Shown piece by piece: positions 12,418 to 22,350 of a DNA stretch of 64,000 nucleotides (positions are counted from its first letter, which is position 1; each line of letters starts with the position of its first letter). A program made the position numbers and the translations under genes. Under the pieces are notes generated by a model that ran no database searches, was not told the DNA's origin, and saw only the letters and a list, made by a program, of their open reading frames with translations. Source of the stretch: Siphonodentalium dalli (taxonomy: Eukaryota > Mollusca > Scaphopoda > Gadilida > Siphonodentaliidae); contig CP136063.1 in NCBI GenBank assembly GCA_032622095.1, forward strand, positions 82,935,980 through 82,999,979. The letters run 5' to 3'.

Positions 12418-12627
12418 TGTAGCGTCGCGTTGTAAATATAGAAGGCCAATGACTTCTCTGCTCGACAGATCTAGATCTCTTGGTCAGAGCCGTCAGATGC
12501 TTTGTGTGATCACCGAAGTTCAGCAACGACGAGCTCGGTTAGTCCTTGGATGGGTGACCGGCTTGGGATTTCGGGTGCTGCCAACTTTCAGTGCGACTCC
12601 CGCACTTCTCTCTCTCGTTCTGTTACA
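12418..12627 (+). repeat. 5' LTR of the TRIM
   Basis: It starts TGTAGCGTCGCGTTGTAAAT, ends TCTGTTACA, and is bounded by TG...CA. The 5S-like segment is at 12507-12580, with GATCACCGAAGTT, GGTTAGTCCTTGGATGGGTG and TTCGGGTGCTG. It is preceded by CTTGGTCAGAGCCGT, the diverged counterpart of the tRNA-like A box in the solo LTR. Confidence 0.85.
12507..12580 (+). ncRNA. 5S rRNA-derived segment in LTR1
   Basis: It corresponds to the central and 3' part of 5S rRNA carrying pol III boxes A, IE and C. The IE core GATGGGTGACC is intact. The 5' domain of 5S is absent, so it is a captured promoter, not a ribosomal gene. Confidence 0.8.
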
Positions 12628-12628
12628 C

Positions 12629-12646
12629 TGGGGGCTCGTCCGCTCC
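12629..12646 (+). promoter_or_regulatory. Primer-binding site (tRNA-Pro)
   Basis: TGGGGGCTCGTCCG begins 1 nt after LTR1. These 14 bases are the complement of the conserved 3' end of animal tRNA-Pro including CCA. This supports priming of reverse transcription by tRNA-Pro. Confidence 0.8.
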
Positions 12647-12709
12647 CCGGAGTCTGTGTCATGAAGCGACCGCTCTGGGGGAGGACTTGGGTGAGATTCG
12701 GTTAATCTC

Positions 12710-12727
12710 AAAAAGAACGGGGGGTAG
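12710..12727 (+). promoter_or_regulatory. Polypurine tract next to the 3' LTR
   Basis: AAAAAGAACGGGGGG followed by TAG abuts the TGTAGC start of LTR2. It is purine-rich with one C. The position is that expected for plus-strand priming. Confidence 0.7.
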
Positions 12728-12941
12728 TGTAGCAGTCACGTTGTAAATATAGAAGGCCGATGACTTCTCTACTCGAGAGGTCTAGATCTCTTGGTCACAG
12801 CCGTTCGACGCTTTGTGTGATCACCGAAGTTAAGCAATGTCAAGCTCGGTTAGTCCTTGGATGGTTCACCCGGCTTGGGATTTCGGGTGCTGCTAACTTT
12901 CGGTGCGACTCCCGCACTTCTCTCTCTCTCGTTCTGTTACA
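12728..12941 (+). repeat. 3' LTR of the TRIM
   Basis: It is homologous to LTR1 over its whole length, from TGTAGCAGTCACG to GTTACA. The 5S-like segment is 12817-12892. It keeps GTTAAGCA, closer to genuine 5S than LTR1, but has an altered IE (GGATGGTTCACC). Confidence 0.85.
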
Positions 12942-13018
12942 CCAATAATAATTATAGAATAAACATGATTTGTTGTTTATGCTGAAGAATACCAGGACTT
13001 GATTATTCAGACTTTAAT

Positions 13019-14877
13019 TAGGGGTGCCACGATTAATCGTATAATCGATGAACCATTGATAAAGCCGATAATCGATTATCATTTCCGTCGTCGATTAATC
13101 TCCATTATTTATTTCGGACATCGGAAAGTGCCACGTATTATTGAATATGGTGTTTGTTTTACACAGTTTAATCTACAATGGAAGGGTTCACAACCTTTGA
13201 TCGTGCATCAAAGAGATTCCGATAACATGAGTACTACTAATATATGTTGCAAACAGTGGGCAGTTAATTTGATGATACAACATGGTTACTTTTTGGGTCG
13301 TTGTATATTCTACAAATTGGCGGCAATGTGGCTTTGAACTTGTGGCAACGTCGTTGTATATTTCTACAAGAAAGACGGCACAATGTCTTTGAAATGTGCC
13401 GACTGTCACCGTGTTAAATGAACTGAATGCACTCGCCCTTGAATCTGATTGGACAAATGAGGAAATGATTGACATTCTCTCGAAATCAGGGAACCTACGG
13501 CATCAGCGATGTTCTCCGCGATGTCATTTGCGAGTATACTTCATTTGCATGAGTATACTTAGATGTTACTAGTAAAGGCTATCAATTATCATGTGGTGAC
13601 TGCTGAATGAAACTCTCTATTATCAATTACTTAACTTGTTCTGAGTCCTGAAATTTCCGGGTGGGGGCCCACCTTTGTGATTGTTATCCACACTCTGGAT
13701 GTTTGCTGAAACTTGTAGTTTCCGTAACATTAGACTTGTTTTTTTTTAGGAACCGCCGGCGGTCCGTAGTGCATTCCTACTTTTAAATTGTTATTATGTT
13801 TGGCTATTCATAACACTGAAATTAATGGCTATGTTCGTTCTAATGAACTCACAATTATTATAACCATGACATCGCCGATGTGCTGGTATAGATTCTATAG
13901 AATACATTGTGCTCCTTAGTCATTACCGGTGGTTTATGGTGAACATTATTAACGTAATATTCCGTAATATGGCCTATTGGCTGGGTGTTGGTTTACTGCA
14001 GTGTCGCTGGTTGTTTGAGGCATCAGCTGATGTCATTTTATGTTAATAAAGTGCATCATAAACCACTGTTAATGACAAATGAACACAATGTATTCCATAC
14101 AATGTATTCCGTAGCTATTAATTTCAGTGTTATGAATAGCCAAACATACAAACAATATAAAAGTAGGAATGCACGATGGATGGCCGACGGTTCCTAAAAA
14201 AATGAAACTATAAGTTTCATCAAACTTCGAGAGCATGGATAACAATCACAAAGGTGTGCCCCCACCCGCAAATTGCAGGAATCAGAACAAGTTATGTATT
14301 TGATAATATCGAGTTTCATTCAGCATTCACTGCATGATACGTAATAACATGTACTAGTAACATCTAAGTATACTCATGCAAACAACGTATTCTCGCAAAT
14401 GACGTCGCGGAGAACATCGCTGATTAAAATGCCGTAGGTTCCCTAGTTTCCAGAGAATGTCAATCAACTCCCCATTGGTTCAATCAGATTCAAGGGCAAG
14501 TGCATTCAGTTCATTGAACATGGTGACAGTCGGCATATTTCAAAGATGTAGTGCTGCCTTTCAAGTATAAATATACAATGACGTCGCCATAAGTTCAAAG
14601 TTGCAGTGCTGCCAATTTGTAGAACATAAAACGACCCGAAGAGTAACCATGTCACATCATCAAATGAACTGCCGACTGTTTGCAATTGATATGCAATCAT
14701 AGGTTGTTAACCCATCGGTTGTAGATTAAACTGTGTAAAACAAACACGGTATTCAATAATACCCGACATTTTCCGATGTAAAAATAAATAATGCAGATTA
14801 ATCGACACTGTAAATGGTAATTGATTATCGGCTTTATCAACGGTTCATTGATTATACGATAAATCATGGCACCCCTA
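13019..14877. mobile_element. 1.86-kb hAT-like foldback element
   Basis: Two arms of about 850 bp are inverted copies around a centre near 13950. For example, GAACCGCCGGCGGTCC near 13750 pairs with the diverged inverse near 14185-14197. Termini are TAGGGGTGCCA and its inverse TGGCACCCCTA, a typical hAT end. The 8-bp flanks ACTTTAAT and CATTTAAT agree at six positions. Short frames are mirror images of each other and not genes. Confidence 0.75.
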
Positions 14878-15090
14878 CATTTAATTCAATCTCTGTTGTG
14901 CACACTTGGGCTTGTGTCTCTCAAGTAGATTGATGTTCCGAATTTCTTTATAACAATGCACAGGTGTGTCTTCCTTTGATAGTGTATCAGACATTTAATT
15001 GGGGCAGTGATGCTAATATGTTGTTGATTCTCTGTATGTCTGGGCATTCCAATGCTTCCTCATAAGTATCTATTTCATCAACCGGGAACA
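14878..15090. repeat. Host repeat copy around the 15091 insertion
   Basis: The phrase running from ATTTCTTTATAACAATGCAC through CTGGGCATTCCAATGCTT to AACCGGGAACA is repeated at 18050-18211. The latter is an uninterrupted version of the same repeat. Confidence 0.65.
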
Positions 15091-16264
15091 TAGTCCAAGT
15101 CTTCTCGTACTAAAACCGGCTAAGATATTGGGATGGAGGTGCCGGTCTTTAGTCCAAGACCGCTTGTATACCAATCCTATGACACGACTTACGCCCACGA
15201 TCTGTGGCGGGAATTTGTGGTGTATTTTACTCGATTTACCTAGCAAATCAATACATGATGCTATATACATCGGAAAGGCTTACATCTTATGGTCATAATG
15301 GTGTATAATAATCTAACTTTAATGTTAAATTACACATAGAATATTCCGGTTGATTGACACAAACATCGATTTGTTTATCTGTTTGTTTACGTTTTAACCG
15401 AAAGCCGAAGTGGTCCGAATAAGTTCGGCATAATCCGCTGTTTGTTCTGGGAATTCTACTTTCCGTTTCTATATATAGCGCGGGTTTTCCGAACAAAAAT
15501 GGCGAAAACCGATCGCCCGAAAGTCCAGTTTTCTATGTGCTTTCAGAACAATTCCCGCACTAAAAACTTAATGACATAATGGAGGATCAGAACGGTAGTT
15601 TTGTTGACAATTTTCGCAAGCAACTTGTCAAAATTGGAGCAAATTAGAACTCTTGTGTCTGACTTGCCAAGTTGCCATGCGTGTGATGTGCATTTTGACA
15701 TCTGTGTTGATAAAATAATCGGAGAACCGAATCACACAGTTTCGAAATATAGTTCTTCCGTTTTAGTGGGACTTTTCAAACTTAAGGTTCATTTATTTAG
15801 TGTATTACATTTATATCTCCAATGTTTAATTAATCTATTTATTATTTTATTTATTGACACACATAATTACGATTACAATGGAGAATTCATCGTAATTTGC
15901 GTTGTTGTCCAAAATCTACGGAATATTTTCAACGGAAAATGCCGAACACAGTTCGCGAGGTCAACCGAGTTCGCATACTTTTAAAAAATTGTAAACATTG
16001 AGGTAAATGTCTCTTTTCGCATTAAATTACCGTTTTAAATTCACAACTGATGTGGGTTTCAGATAAAATAGCATGTCTTCTGCGGAAAATATCCGTTTAT
16101 TGTCGCAATTGTGATATTTTATTTCATATAATTGTGGTTTTATTTGAGCGGGTCACTAACGCTTAAGTCGTGTCATAAGAATGCATGGGCCTGGAACTCG
16201 GACTAAAGACCGGCACCTCCATCCCAATATCTTAGCCGGTTTTAGTACGAGAAGACTTGGACTA
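15091..16264. mobile_element. Mutator-like element with exact 9-bp TSD
   Basis: Terminal inverted repeats of about 100 bp start TAGTCCAAGTCTTCTCGTAC and end in the inverse, GTACGAGAAGACTTGGACTA. The flanks carry the identical 9-mer CCGGGAACA (15082-15090, 16265-16273), the size made by Mutator-family transposases. An unoccupied paralogue of the target (CCGGGAACAGG) is at 18203-18213. The interior (15280-16140) has a TATA-like TATATATAGCGCGGG and an ATGGCG-initiated 26-codon frame at about 15499, but no transposase. It may be a Pack-MULE-type carrier of host sequence. Confidence 0.75.
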
Positions 16265-16729
16265 CCGGGAACAGGACGAATTATTATACCCCCACTTTCG
16301 AAGAAATGGGGGGTATACTGGATTGACTCGTCCGTCCACCGTACCATCCATCATGCTTTCTCCGTCCGTGTGTCCGCCGTCCGACCTCATAACTCTAACA
16401 ACTATGAACCGATATCAAAATATTTTGTATGCAATCTCCTTAGGATGCTAATTGCGGTTCGGTCCGACTTTTTTTTGTTCAAGTTACGCCTCATTTTCGA
16501 CTTATTTTGACTTAGAAAATTCTGTCCGATTTCAATAATTTTTCGTATACATGCTTCTCACAATACCCTCTCTACATGATGCGGCTAGGGATTGGCTCAG
16601 ACTGTTTTTCATAATATTACACTTCATTTTCGACTTATTTTGACATAGAAAATTCTGTCTGACTTAATAACTTTAACAATTATGAACCAATTTGAATAAT
16701 TTTTTCTCTTAAAGGGCTTATTAGCTCAA
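16265..16729. repeat. Dispersed GGGGGGTATAC/GTCCGTCC repeat
   Basis: The CCCCCACTTTCGAAG to GGGGGGTATACTGG hairpin is followed by GTCCGTCCGTGTG-type phrases and repeated CATTTTCGACTTATTTTGAC. Non-coding interspersed repeat of a kind common in molluscs. Confidence 0.5.
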
Positions 16730-17745
16730 CTTACTTTGTAAGTTTGAGCTATTGCCATGGGTTGGCGTCCGTCGTCCGTGTGTCTGTGTGTCCGTCAACA
16801 ATTTCCTTTGGCGCGGGCTACAGGTCGTACCTTTGGTCTGATCTTTATGAAATTTGTCATGAATGTTGACATTGACATGTAGATGGGAACGAGTCATTTT
16901 GGGGTCATTCGGCCGAAAAACATGGCCGCTAGCAGCCATCTTGGATTTCAAAATTAAATCCATTGGCGCGGTCTACATGTCGTACTGTTCGTCTGATCAT
17001 CATGAAATTTGTCATGAGTGTTAATATTGACATGTAGATGGGAACGAGTCATTTTGGGGTCGATCTGTCAAAAAACATGGCCACCAGCAGCCATTTTGGA
17101 CTTTACTCTTCGCATGACTAAATCCTTTGGCGCGGGCTGCAGGTCGTAGCTTTAGTCGGATCTTCATAAAATTTGTCATGGATGTTAACAATGACATGTA
17201 GATGGGAACGAGTTATTTTGGGGTCGCTCGGCCAAAAACATGGCCGCCAGCAGCCATCTTGGATTTTACTCTTTGCGTGACTAAATCCTTTGGCGTGGGC
17301 TACAGGTCGTAGCTTTCGTCTGATCTTCATGAAATTTGTCATGGATGTTAACAACGACATGTAGATGGGAACGAGTGATTTTGGGGTCATTCGGCCAAAA
17401 AACATGGCTGCTGGCGGCCATCTTGGATTTCAAAATTAAATCCATTGGCGCGGTCTACAGTTCGTTCTGTTCGTCTGATCATCATGAAATTTGTCATGGA
17501 TGTTAATATTGACATGTAGATGGGAACGAGTCATTTTGGTGTCGTTCTGCCAAAAAACATGGCCGCCAGCAGCCATCTTGGATTTTACTCTTTGCATGAC
17601 TAAATCCTTTGGCGCGGGCTACAGATCGTAGCTTTGGTTGGATGTTCATGAAATTTGTCATGGATGTTAACAATGACATGTACATGTAGATGGGAACAAG
17701 TCATTTTGGGGTCGTTCGGCCAAAAAACATGGCCAGGATAAGAGC
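16730..17745. repeat. Tandem array, ~150-bp units (GCCATCTTGGATTT)
   Basis: Six or so units repeat AAATCCTTTGGCGCGGGCTAC, GATCTTCATGAAATTTGTCATG, GACATGTAGATGGGAACGAG and AACATGGCCGCCAGCAGCC. The minus-strand open frames across it are by-products of the repeat. Related arrays occur at 21640-22140 and 48060-50290. Confidence 0.8.
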
Positions 17746-18340
17746 AACTGTGCACTGTGACGCCATTGTTTTTGTTATATCCATTATATATGAGATTATG
17801 ACAAATTGTAACAAAAAGAAATAAAAATTATTTTAAAAAAACCTTTTCTATTCCTCCATTTACTGTCAACCATTAAATTATTCCCCTACCTAAGTTGAGC
17901 TACAGTGTCATTGACACTTTCATTTATTGTGTCTGATATTTTTCCAACATCATTTTGAATGGCATCCGAACGGAGACCAGGAGTTGGAAAATATCATGGA
18001 ATATTCAAATGTGAAAGTAAATAAAACAAAATAAAAAATACCACAAGTTCCGAATTTCTTCCTAACAATGCACAGGTGTGTCTTCCTTTGATAGTGTGTC
18101 AGACATTTAATTAGGGCATTGATGCTAATATGTTGTTGATTCTCTGTCATGTCTGGGCATTCCAATGCTTTCTCATAAGTATTTATACATGTATATCATT
18201 AACCGGGAACAGGACGACTTATTTCCCTACAAGGGCTTATTTATTGTGTCGTCTTTGATATTTTTCCAACATCATTTTGAACGGCGTCTGAATGTAGAAC
18301 AGGAGTTGGAAAATAACACGGAATTATTAAAATGTAAATA

Positions 18341-19013
18341 TAAGGCCAAAAAAAAAAATTTTGGTTCTCAGGCCCCGCCGCATTGAATAAAAAGGGCCGC
18401 ATTAGGCTTTGTTATTGCAATGCCTGATGTTATGACAAAAAAACTTACGAAAAATAAAAAAATAAATACAAAAAAATTGTGGATTTTATCAACATGTCCA
18501 TAGTAGAGATTTGTTGAATATTAGTGTGCATTAGGCTCTAACATGTAATGTGTTAAAAAGTGACTTGCAGGCTTACAACTTGAAGTAGATGACTACAATT
18601 AAGAAAATGATTAGCTGATCCTCATGTTCTTCTTACAATTAGTCATTGTGAACAACTTACACTAATTGTAACTTTATACAATTGAAAGGCACAGGACTAA
18701 ATTCAGGCTCACATATTAGAATGGGGAGGTATCAGTTTTTAGACAACAATAACAGTAGTTAATGTCAGGGGCATTATATAATGTTAGGTAATCCCAGTCA
18801 TACACTGGTAGTACAATGTCATTTTTATACATAAGACTAAATGAGTTTATATGCATAACAGTTCCCTCTACATTTCTGGTTATTACTAGACAGAGGAATG
18901 TATCATTGTCCATGCTTACTATGCGCAGAAAAAAATAAAAATAAAACTCCCTCCCTCATTGATTTGAACAAAAAATTGCCCGAGAACCAAAAAACTTTTT
19001 TGTTTTGGCCTAA
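18341..19013. mobile_element. Inverted-repeat element with TTAGGCCAAAA ends
   Basis: The left end TAAGGCCAAAAAAAA...TTGGTTCTCAGGC is matched by the inverse GCCCGAGAACCAAAAAACTT...TTTTGGCCTAA on the right. No clear TSD. The interior is non-coding. Confidence 0.5.
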
Positions 19014-19148
19014 CAATATTAAAATATACTACAAAATAGGCTAACGCGTTAAACTTCAATGCGGTCCATGTCAAACTTCAACGCGGTCCTAACATACACT
19101 CAATGCATTGTTAATGACATGACCGCATTGCGTTGAAGTTACAATCGG

Positions 19149-19422
19149 GAGTTGTGCTGGTGCAGCAGTAAAGATCCTGTGCCAGTGATTCTCTTACTAT
19201 TATATATGCAAGTTTACCATAGGGAGCCACACATATAAGATAATGCACTGGCTTATATGGTCAAGGTAAATATTGTTAGGCCAATGTATTCTCTTATATA
19301 GGCGAGGCTCCCTATGGGAGACTCGCATATATAGGGAGACTGGTATATATATACATGTAAGAGAATGCATTGGAACAGGGTTTTCATAAAATTTCTGGAA
19401 GTCCCAGTCATGAAAGGGTTAA
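19149..19422. mobile_element. TTAA-type MITE (class D) with two hairpin modules
   Basis: It ends CCCAGTCATGAAAGGGTTAA; the other end is the inverse of the GCTGCACCAGCACAGCTC phrase seen at 41265 and 61520. It contains two imperfect copies of the CCAATGCATTCTCTTATATA hairpin. Confidence 0.6.
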
Positions 19423-19802
19423 GGGTGTTGGATCATAGATAAGATCATTGCAGTCTGGGCTAGATGCGGTTGGCACGTGGGTCGAACACCAACTACCGTA
19501 CATGTATTGTCGGAAATTGGGACCGATTTTCAAGCTTGATCTGAGTTGACAGTTATCTGCCATTCTGATTGATACATTGCCATTTTGATAAGAAATGAGA
19601 ATTTCTTCACGCTCACTGAAGCAAGCACATTTGAAACAATGAACACTCTTTCAGAATCCATGCCTACATGTACATTAATCTGATATACCTTTATCTGGTT
19701 CAATTCAAGGTTCATTTCAAGCAAAACAAATGTGGTACTCGCATCTTATGATCTTAATATCGAAGTTTTCTTCTTCACAAAATTATTTTCTTTTTTTCTC
19801 AG

Positions 19803-19941
19803 GATGGCCAGTGACGGGAAGAGTTCTGACTTGAGGTGTAGAGAGTGTGGACGGAGATTTAGTGCTATATATATCTTATCTCAACACAGGAGGAAGAAAC
19901 ATAACAAGTGGCTACCTCTCCAGTGCAAATTCTGCTCAAAG
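19803..19941 (+). CDS. Zinc-finger/AT-hook protein, exon with finger 1 and half of finger 2
   Basis: The acceptor is TTTCTTTTTTTCTCAG and the exon starts with GATGGCC, so the likely initiator ATG (19804) is the second base of the exon; 5'UTR exons should lie upstream. The 46 encoded residues contain a complete C2H2 finger (C12, C15, H28, H33) and the first Cys pair of the next (C41, C44). The donor follows AAG at 19941 in phase 0. Splicing to 24424 gives C-x2-C-x12-H-x3-H across the junction, strong evidence that both exons belong together. An alternative is that coding begins further upstream and M19804 is internal. Confidence 0.85.
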
Positions 19942-20399
19942 GTATTGATTGTTCGCTCAATATGATGAAATTTTGAAGACAATAGGATTACTATTCCATA
20001 CCTGGTGGTGTTCTTGTTATGATTTATCTGTTACCCTCAGGCCCGTTTTATACGTCTCCAAATGCGCGTCATGCCATCCTCGCCTGGCTAGACATTGGAT
20101 TTTACTTTTTGCAAGACTAAATACTTTGGCACACCCTTCAGACCACACCCCTCATCTGATCATCACCAAACTTTGTATGGATTTTCGGGGTGACCTCTAG
20201 ATTTTTGACGAATTTTGTTGAAAACCGCATCTTGGATTTTAATTTATATATATCTCTTCATGTTGACAACTAGTATTACTTAGACATTTCAACTTTCCGC
20301 ATTTCCAATCGCTGCATTGACTGTAACACATTAAAATTATCCCCTCTCCAAGTTGAGCTACATTTTCACTGACACTTTCATTACCTGAGTTATGGTCCT

Positions 20400-21315
20400 T
20401 GTTGACTTAGAATTTGCTGATTATTTTGGTTTCCGTGTGATAACTTCAGTTTTATTTATCTGATTGTTTTAAAATTTGGTATATGAATTACTCATATGAA
20501 AATACAGGTCATGTTCGAATTTGGGATCTGTCCAGTTCAGTTCACCTATTTTTGCTGGAATTATGGTCATTTTGACTTATAATTTGACGTTTATTTTAGT
20601 TTGCGGGTGATATCTTTAGCCATACATGTCGTTATGTTTGTTTTAACCCTTTACCCAACAAACCGGCCAAAACCGGCCAAATAAAGCTGCAACAGCCTAA
20701 ATTATCTTCGGTCTGTCTCAATAGAACCATACAAATATGGATATCATTGGAACCGGCTCCTTGACCACATTGTGATAGTTACAGTTATGCCCTGTGCTAA
20801 TGCATTCTCTTATATATGCGAGTCGACCATAGGTCGCCTCGCATATATAAGAGAATGCATTGGCCTAAAAAAATCTTTTTTTTAACACTTTTTACCATTT
20901 TTTCTTACATTCTTTAACAATTTTATAATTTTTAATGTGTTAAGCCAATGCATTCTCTTATATATGCGAGGCGACCTATGGTCGACTCGCATATATAAGA
21001 GAATGCATTGGCACAGGGCCGTTCTGTTGGGTAAAGGGTTAAAATTTGGTATATGGATTATATAAATACCGGTACAGGTCAAATTTGAATTTGTGTTCTG
21101 TCTGCCTATTTTTATCTGAGTTTTGGTCCTTGTTAACTTATAATTTGACAATTCTTTTCGTTCTGGGTGATACATGTACCTTTAGTTATACCGGTAGTTA
21201 TCCGAGGTTTTTTGGTATATGGATTTCTCATATGAAAATAGAGATCAAGTTTGAATTTAGGTTCGGCCTGCCCATTTTTACCTCAATTATGGTCCTTGTT
21301 GACTTATATTAATTG
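20400..21315. repeat. Tandem host repeat, about three units
   Basis: Units share GTCCTTGTTGACTTATAATTTG, then GGGTGATA, TTTTAAAATTTGGTATATG and AAATACAGGTCA. The second unit is interrupted by the MITE at 20643-21042. Confidence 0.7.
20643..21042. mobile_element. piggyBac-like MITE (class B, CCCTTTACCCAACA ends)
   Basis: TTAA-CCCTTTACCCAACA...TGTTGGGTAAAGGG-TTAA, 400 bp. It holds two near-perfect copies of the ~73-bp hairpin module (20797-20869, 20944-21016). The TTAA duplication plus CCC termini are the piggyBac signature. An unfilled paralogous site lies 180 bp upstream. A reversed copy is at 38326-38689. Confidence 0.85.
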
Positions 21316-21409
21316 AGAATCTGGGCCCAGGTCAATCTGGGCTACATTCGATGAATTTTGCAAGACGACTATTTTTTGCGTCCGTCATTGCGTGATTTAG
21401 AAATAGTTA

Positions 21410-21640
21410 ACATAGACTTTGAAGGCAAAGTTTGATTATCCCCAGCCCGGGGGGATATAGGAATCGGTTCCGTCTGTCTGTCCATCACAGAAAGTTGTCT
21501 GGGGGGGTATTTTTAACAATTTTCAATGGATATCGAAGATTTTTGGTATATGAGTTTGCAAACTAGGCCCGGTCGGACATTTTCACCAGGGTTACAGCCC
21601 TTTGATTGTCAATTTAATCTCAACTTTACTTTGTAAAGTT
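21410..21640. repeat. Dispersed CCCAGCCCGGGGGGATATAG repeat
   Basis: GATTATCCCCAGCCCGGGGG is followed by GTCTGTCTGTCCATC and a GGATATCGAAGATTTTTGGT phrase. A mollusc-type interspersed repeat, non-coding. Confidence 0.45.
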
Positions 21641-22140
21641 TGTCCGTCAACAATTTCCTTTAGCACGGGCTACAGGTCATACCTTTGGTGGGATCATTAT
21701 GAAATTTGTCATAGCTGTTGACATTGACATGTAGATGGGAACGGGCCATTTTGAGGGGAATTCGACAAAAGAACAAGGCTGCCAGCGGCCATCTTAGATT
21801 TCAAAATTCAATCCATTAGCATGGGCTACAGGTCGTACTGTTCGTCTGATCATCATGAAATTTGTCATGGATGTTAATATTGACATGTAGATGGCCAAAA
21901 AACATGGCCACCAGTGGCCATCTTGGATTTCAAAATTCAATCATTAGCACGTGCTACAGGTCCTACTGTTCATTTGATCATCATGAAATTTGTCATGGAT
22001 GTTAATATTGACATGTAGATGGGAACGAGTCATCTTGGGGTCATTAGCCGTGGGCAGCCATCTTAAATTTTACTCTTTGCATGACTAAATTCTTTGGCAC
22101 TGGCTACAGGTCGTACCTTTGGTCGGATCATCATCAAACG
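21640..22140. repeat. Array related to 16730-17745
   Basis: Three to four units of ATCATCATGAAATTTGTCATG, GACATGTAGATGG and GCCATCTTGGATTTCAAAAT. More diverged than the 17-kb array. Confidence 0.7.
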
Positions 22141-22350
22141 ACACAACCGTTTTGACGATTCTGCGACCAATTTCACGATTCTGCGGCTTGATAACCACGG
22201 TACTACGGCAGTTTAACGATTCTGCGACCTTATTATACGTGATATTTTATGACAAACTTAGATACTGAATTACTTGCAGAACTAAGCTACCCGATCAGTG
22301 TCAGATACGTCGTATGCAAATGAAAATTACCGTTCAACGAGTCGCACAAT
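22141..22350. repeat. Subterminal-type array of ACGATTCTGCGACC
   Basis: Four variants of (TTT)(A/C)ACGATTCTGCG(ACC/GC) occur within about 90 bp, with a possible inverse (GAGTCGCACAATCGTAG) at 22339. It looks like the end of an element whose termini carry short motif arrays. No TSD resolved. Confidence 0.4.

Larger units (their letters stand above)
12418..12941 (+). mobile_element. 5S-containing TRIM retrotransposon (Cassandra-like), full length
   Basis: A complete miniature LTR retrotransposon of 524 bp. LTR1 is 12418-12627 (210 bp, TGTAGC...GTTACA) and LTR2 is 12728-12941 (214 bp). Between them are 100 bp with a tRNA-Pro primer-binding site and a polypurine tract. The flanks repeat CCAA (12414-12417, 12942-12945). 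There is no gag or pol, so it must be mobilised in trans. Each LTR contains the 5S rRNA internal promoter region. In plants this architecture defines Cassandra. The LTRs differ by several substitutions and small indels, so the copy is not very recent. Confidence 0.85.

Noticed and set aside
12507-12892. Functional tandem 5S rRNA genes
   Set aside because: Only the central and 3' promoter part of 5S is present, each copy sits inside an LTR with PBS/PPT and TSD, and the 5' third of the molecule is missing.
15601-15984. 127-codon frame as a host gene
   Set aside because: It lies wholly inside the 9-bp-TSD element, needs a TTG start, and its second half is hydrophobic AT-driven sequence; kept only as possible captured sequence.
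16721-17685. Minus-strand frames with repeated HLHVNVNIHDKF-like peptides
   Set aside because: They are translations of the 150-bp tandem repeat, frame-open by chance and repeated in several frames.
20797-21016. Hairpin modules as microRNA genes
   Set aside because: Structure alone fits, but they are multi-copy parts of MITEs and no expression evidence is available.
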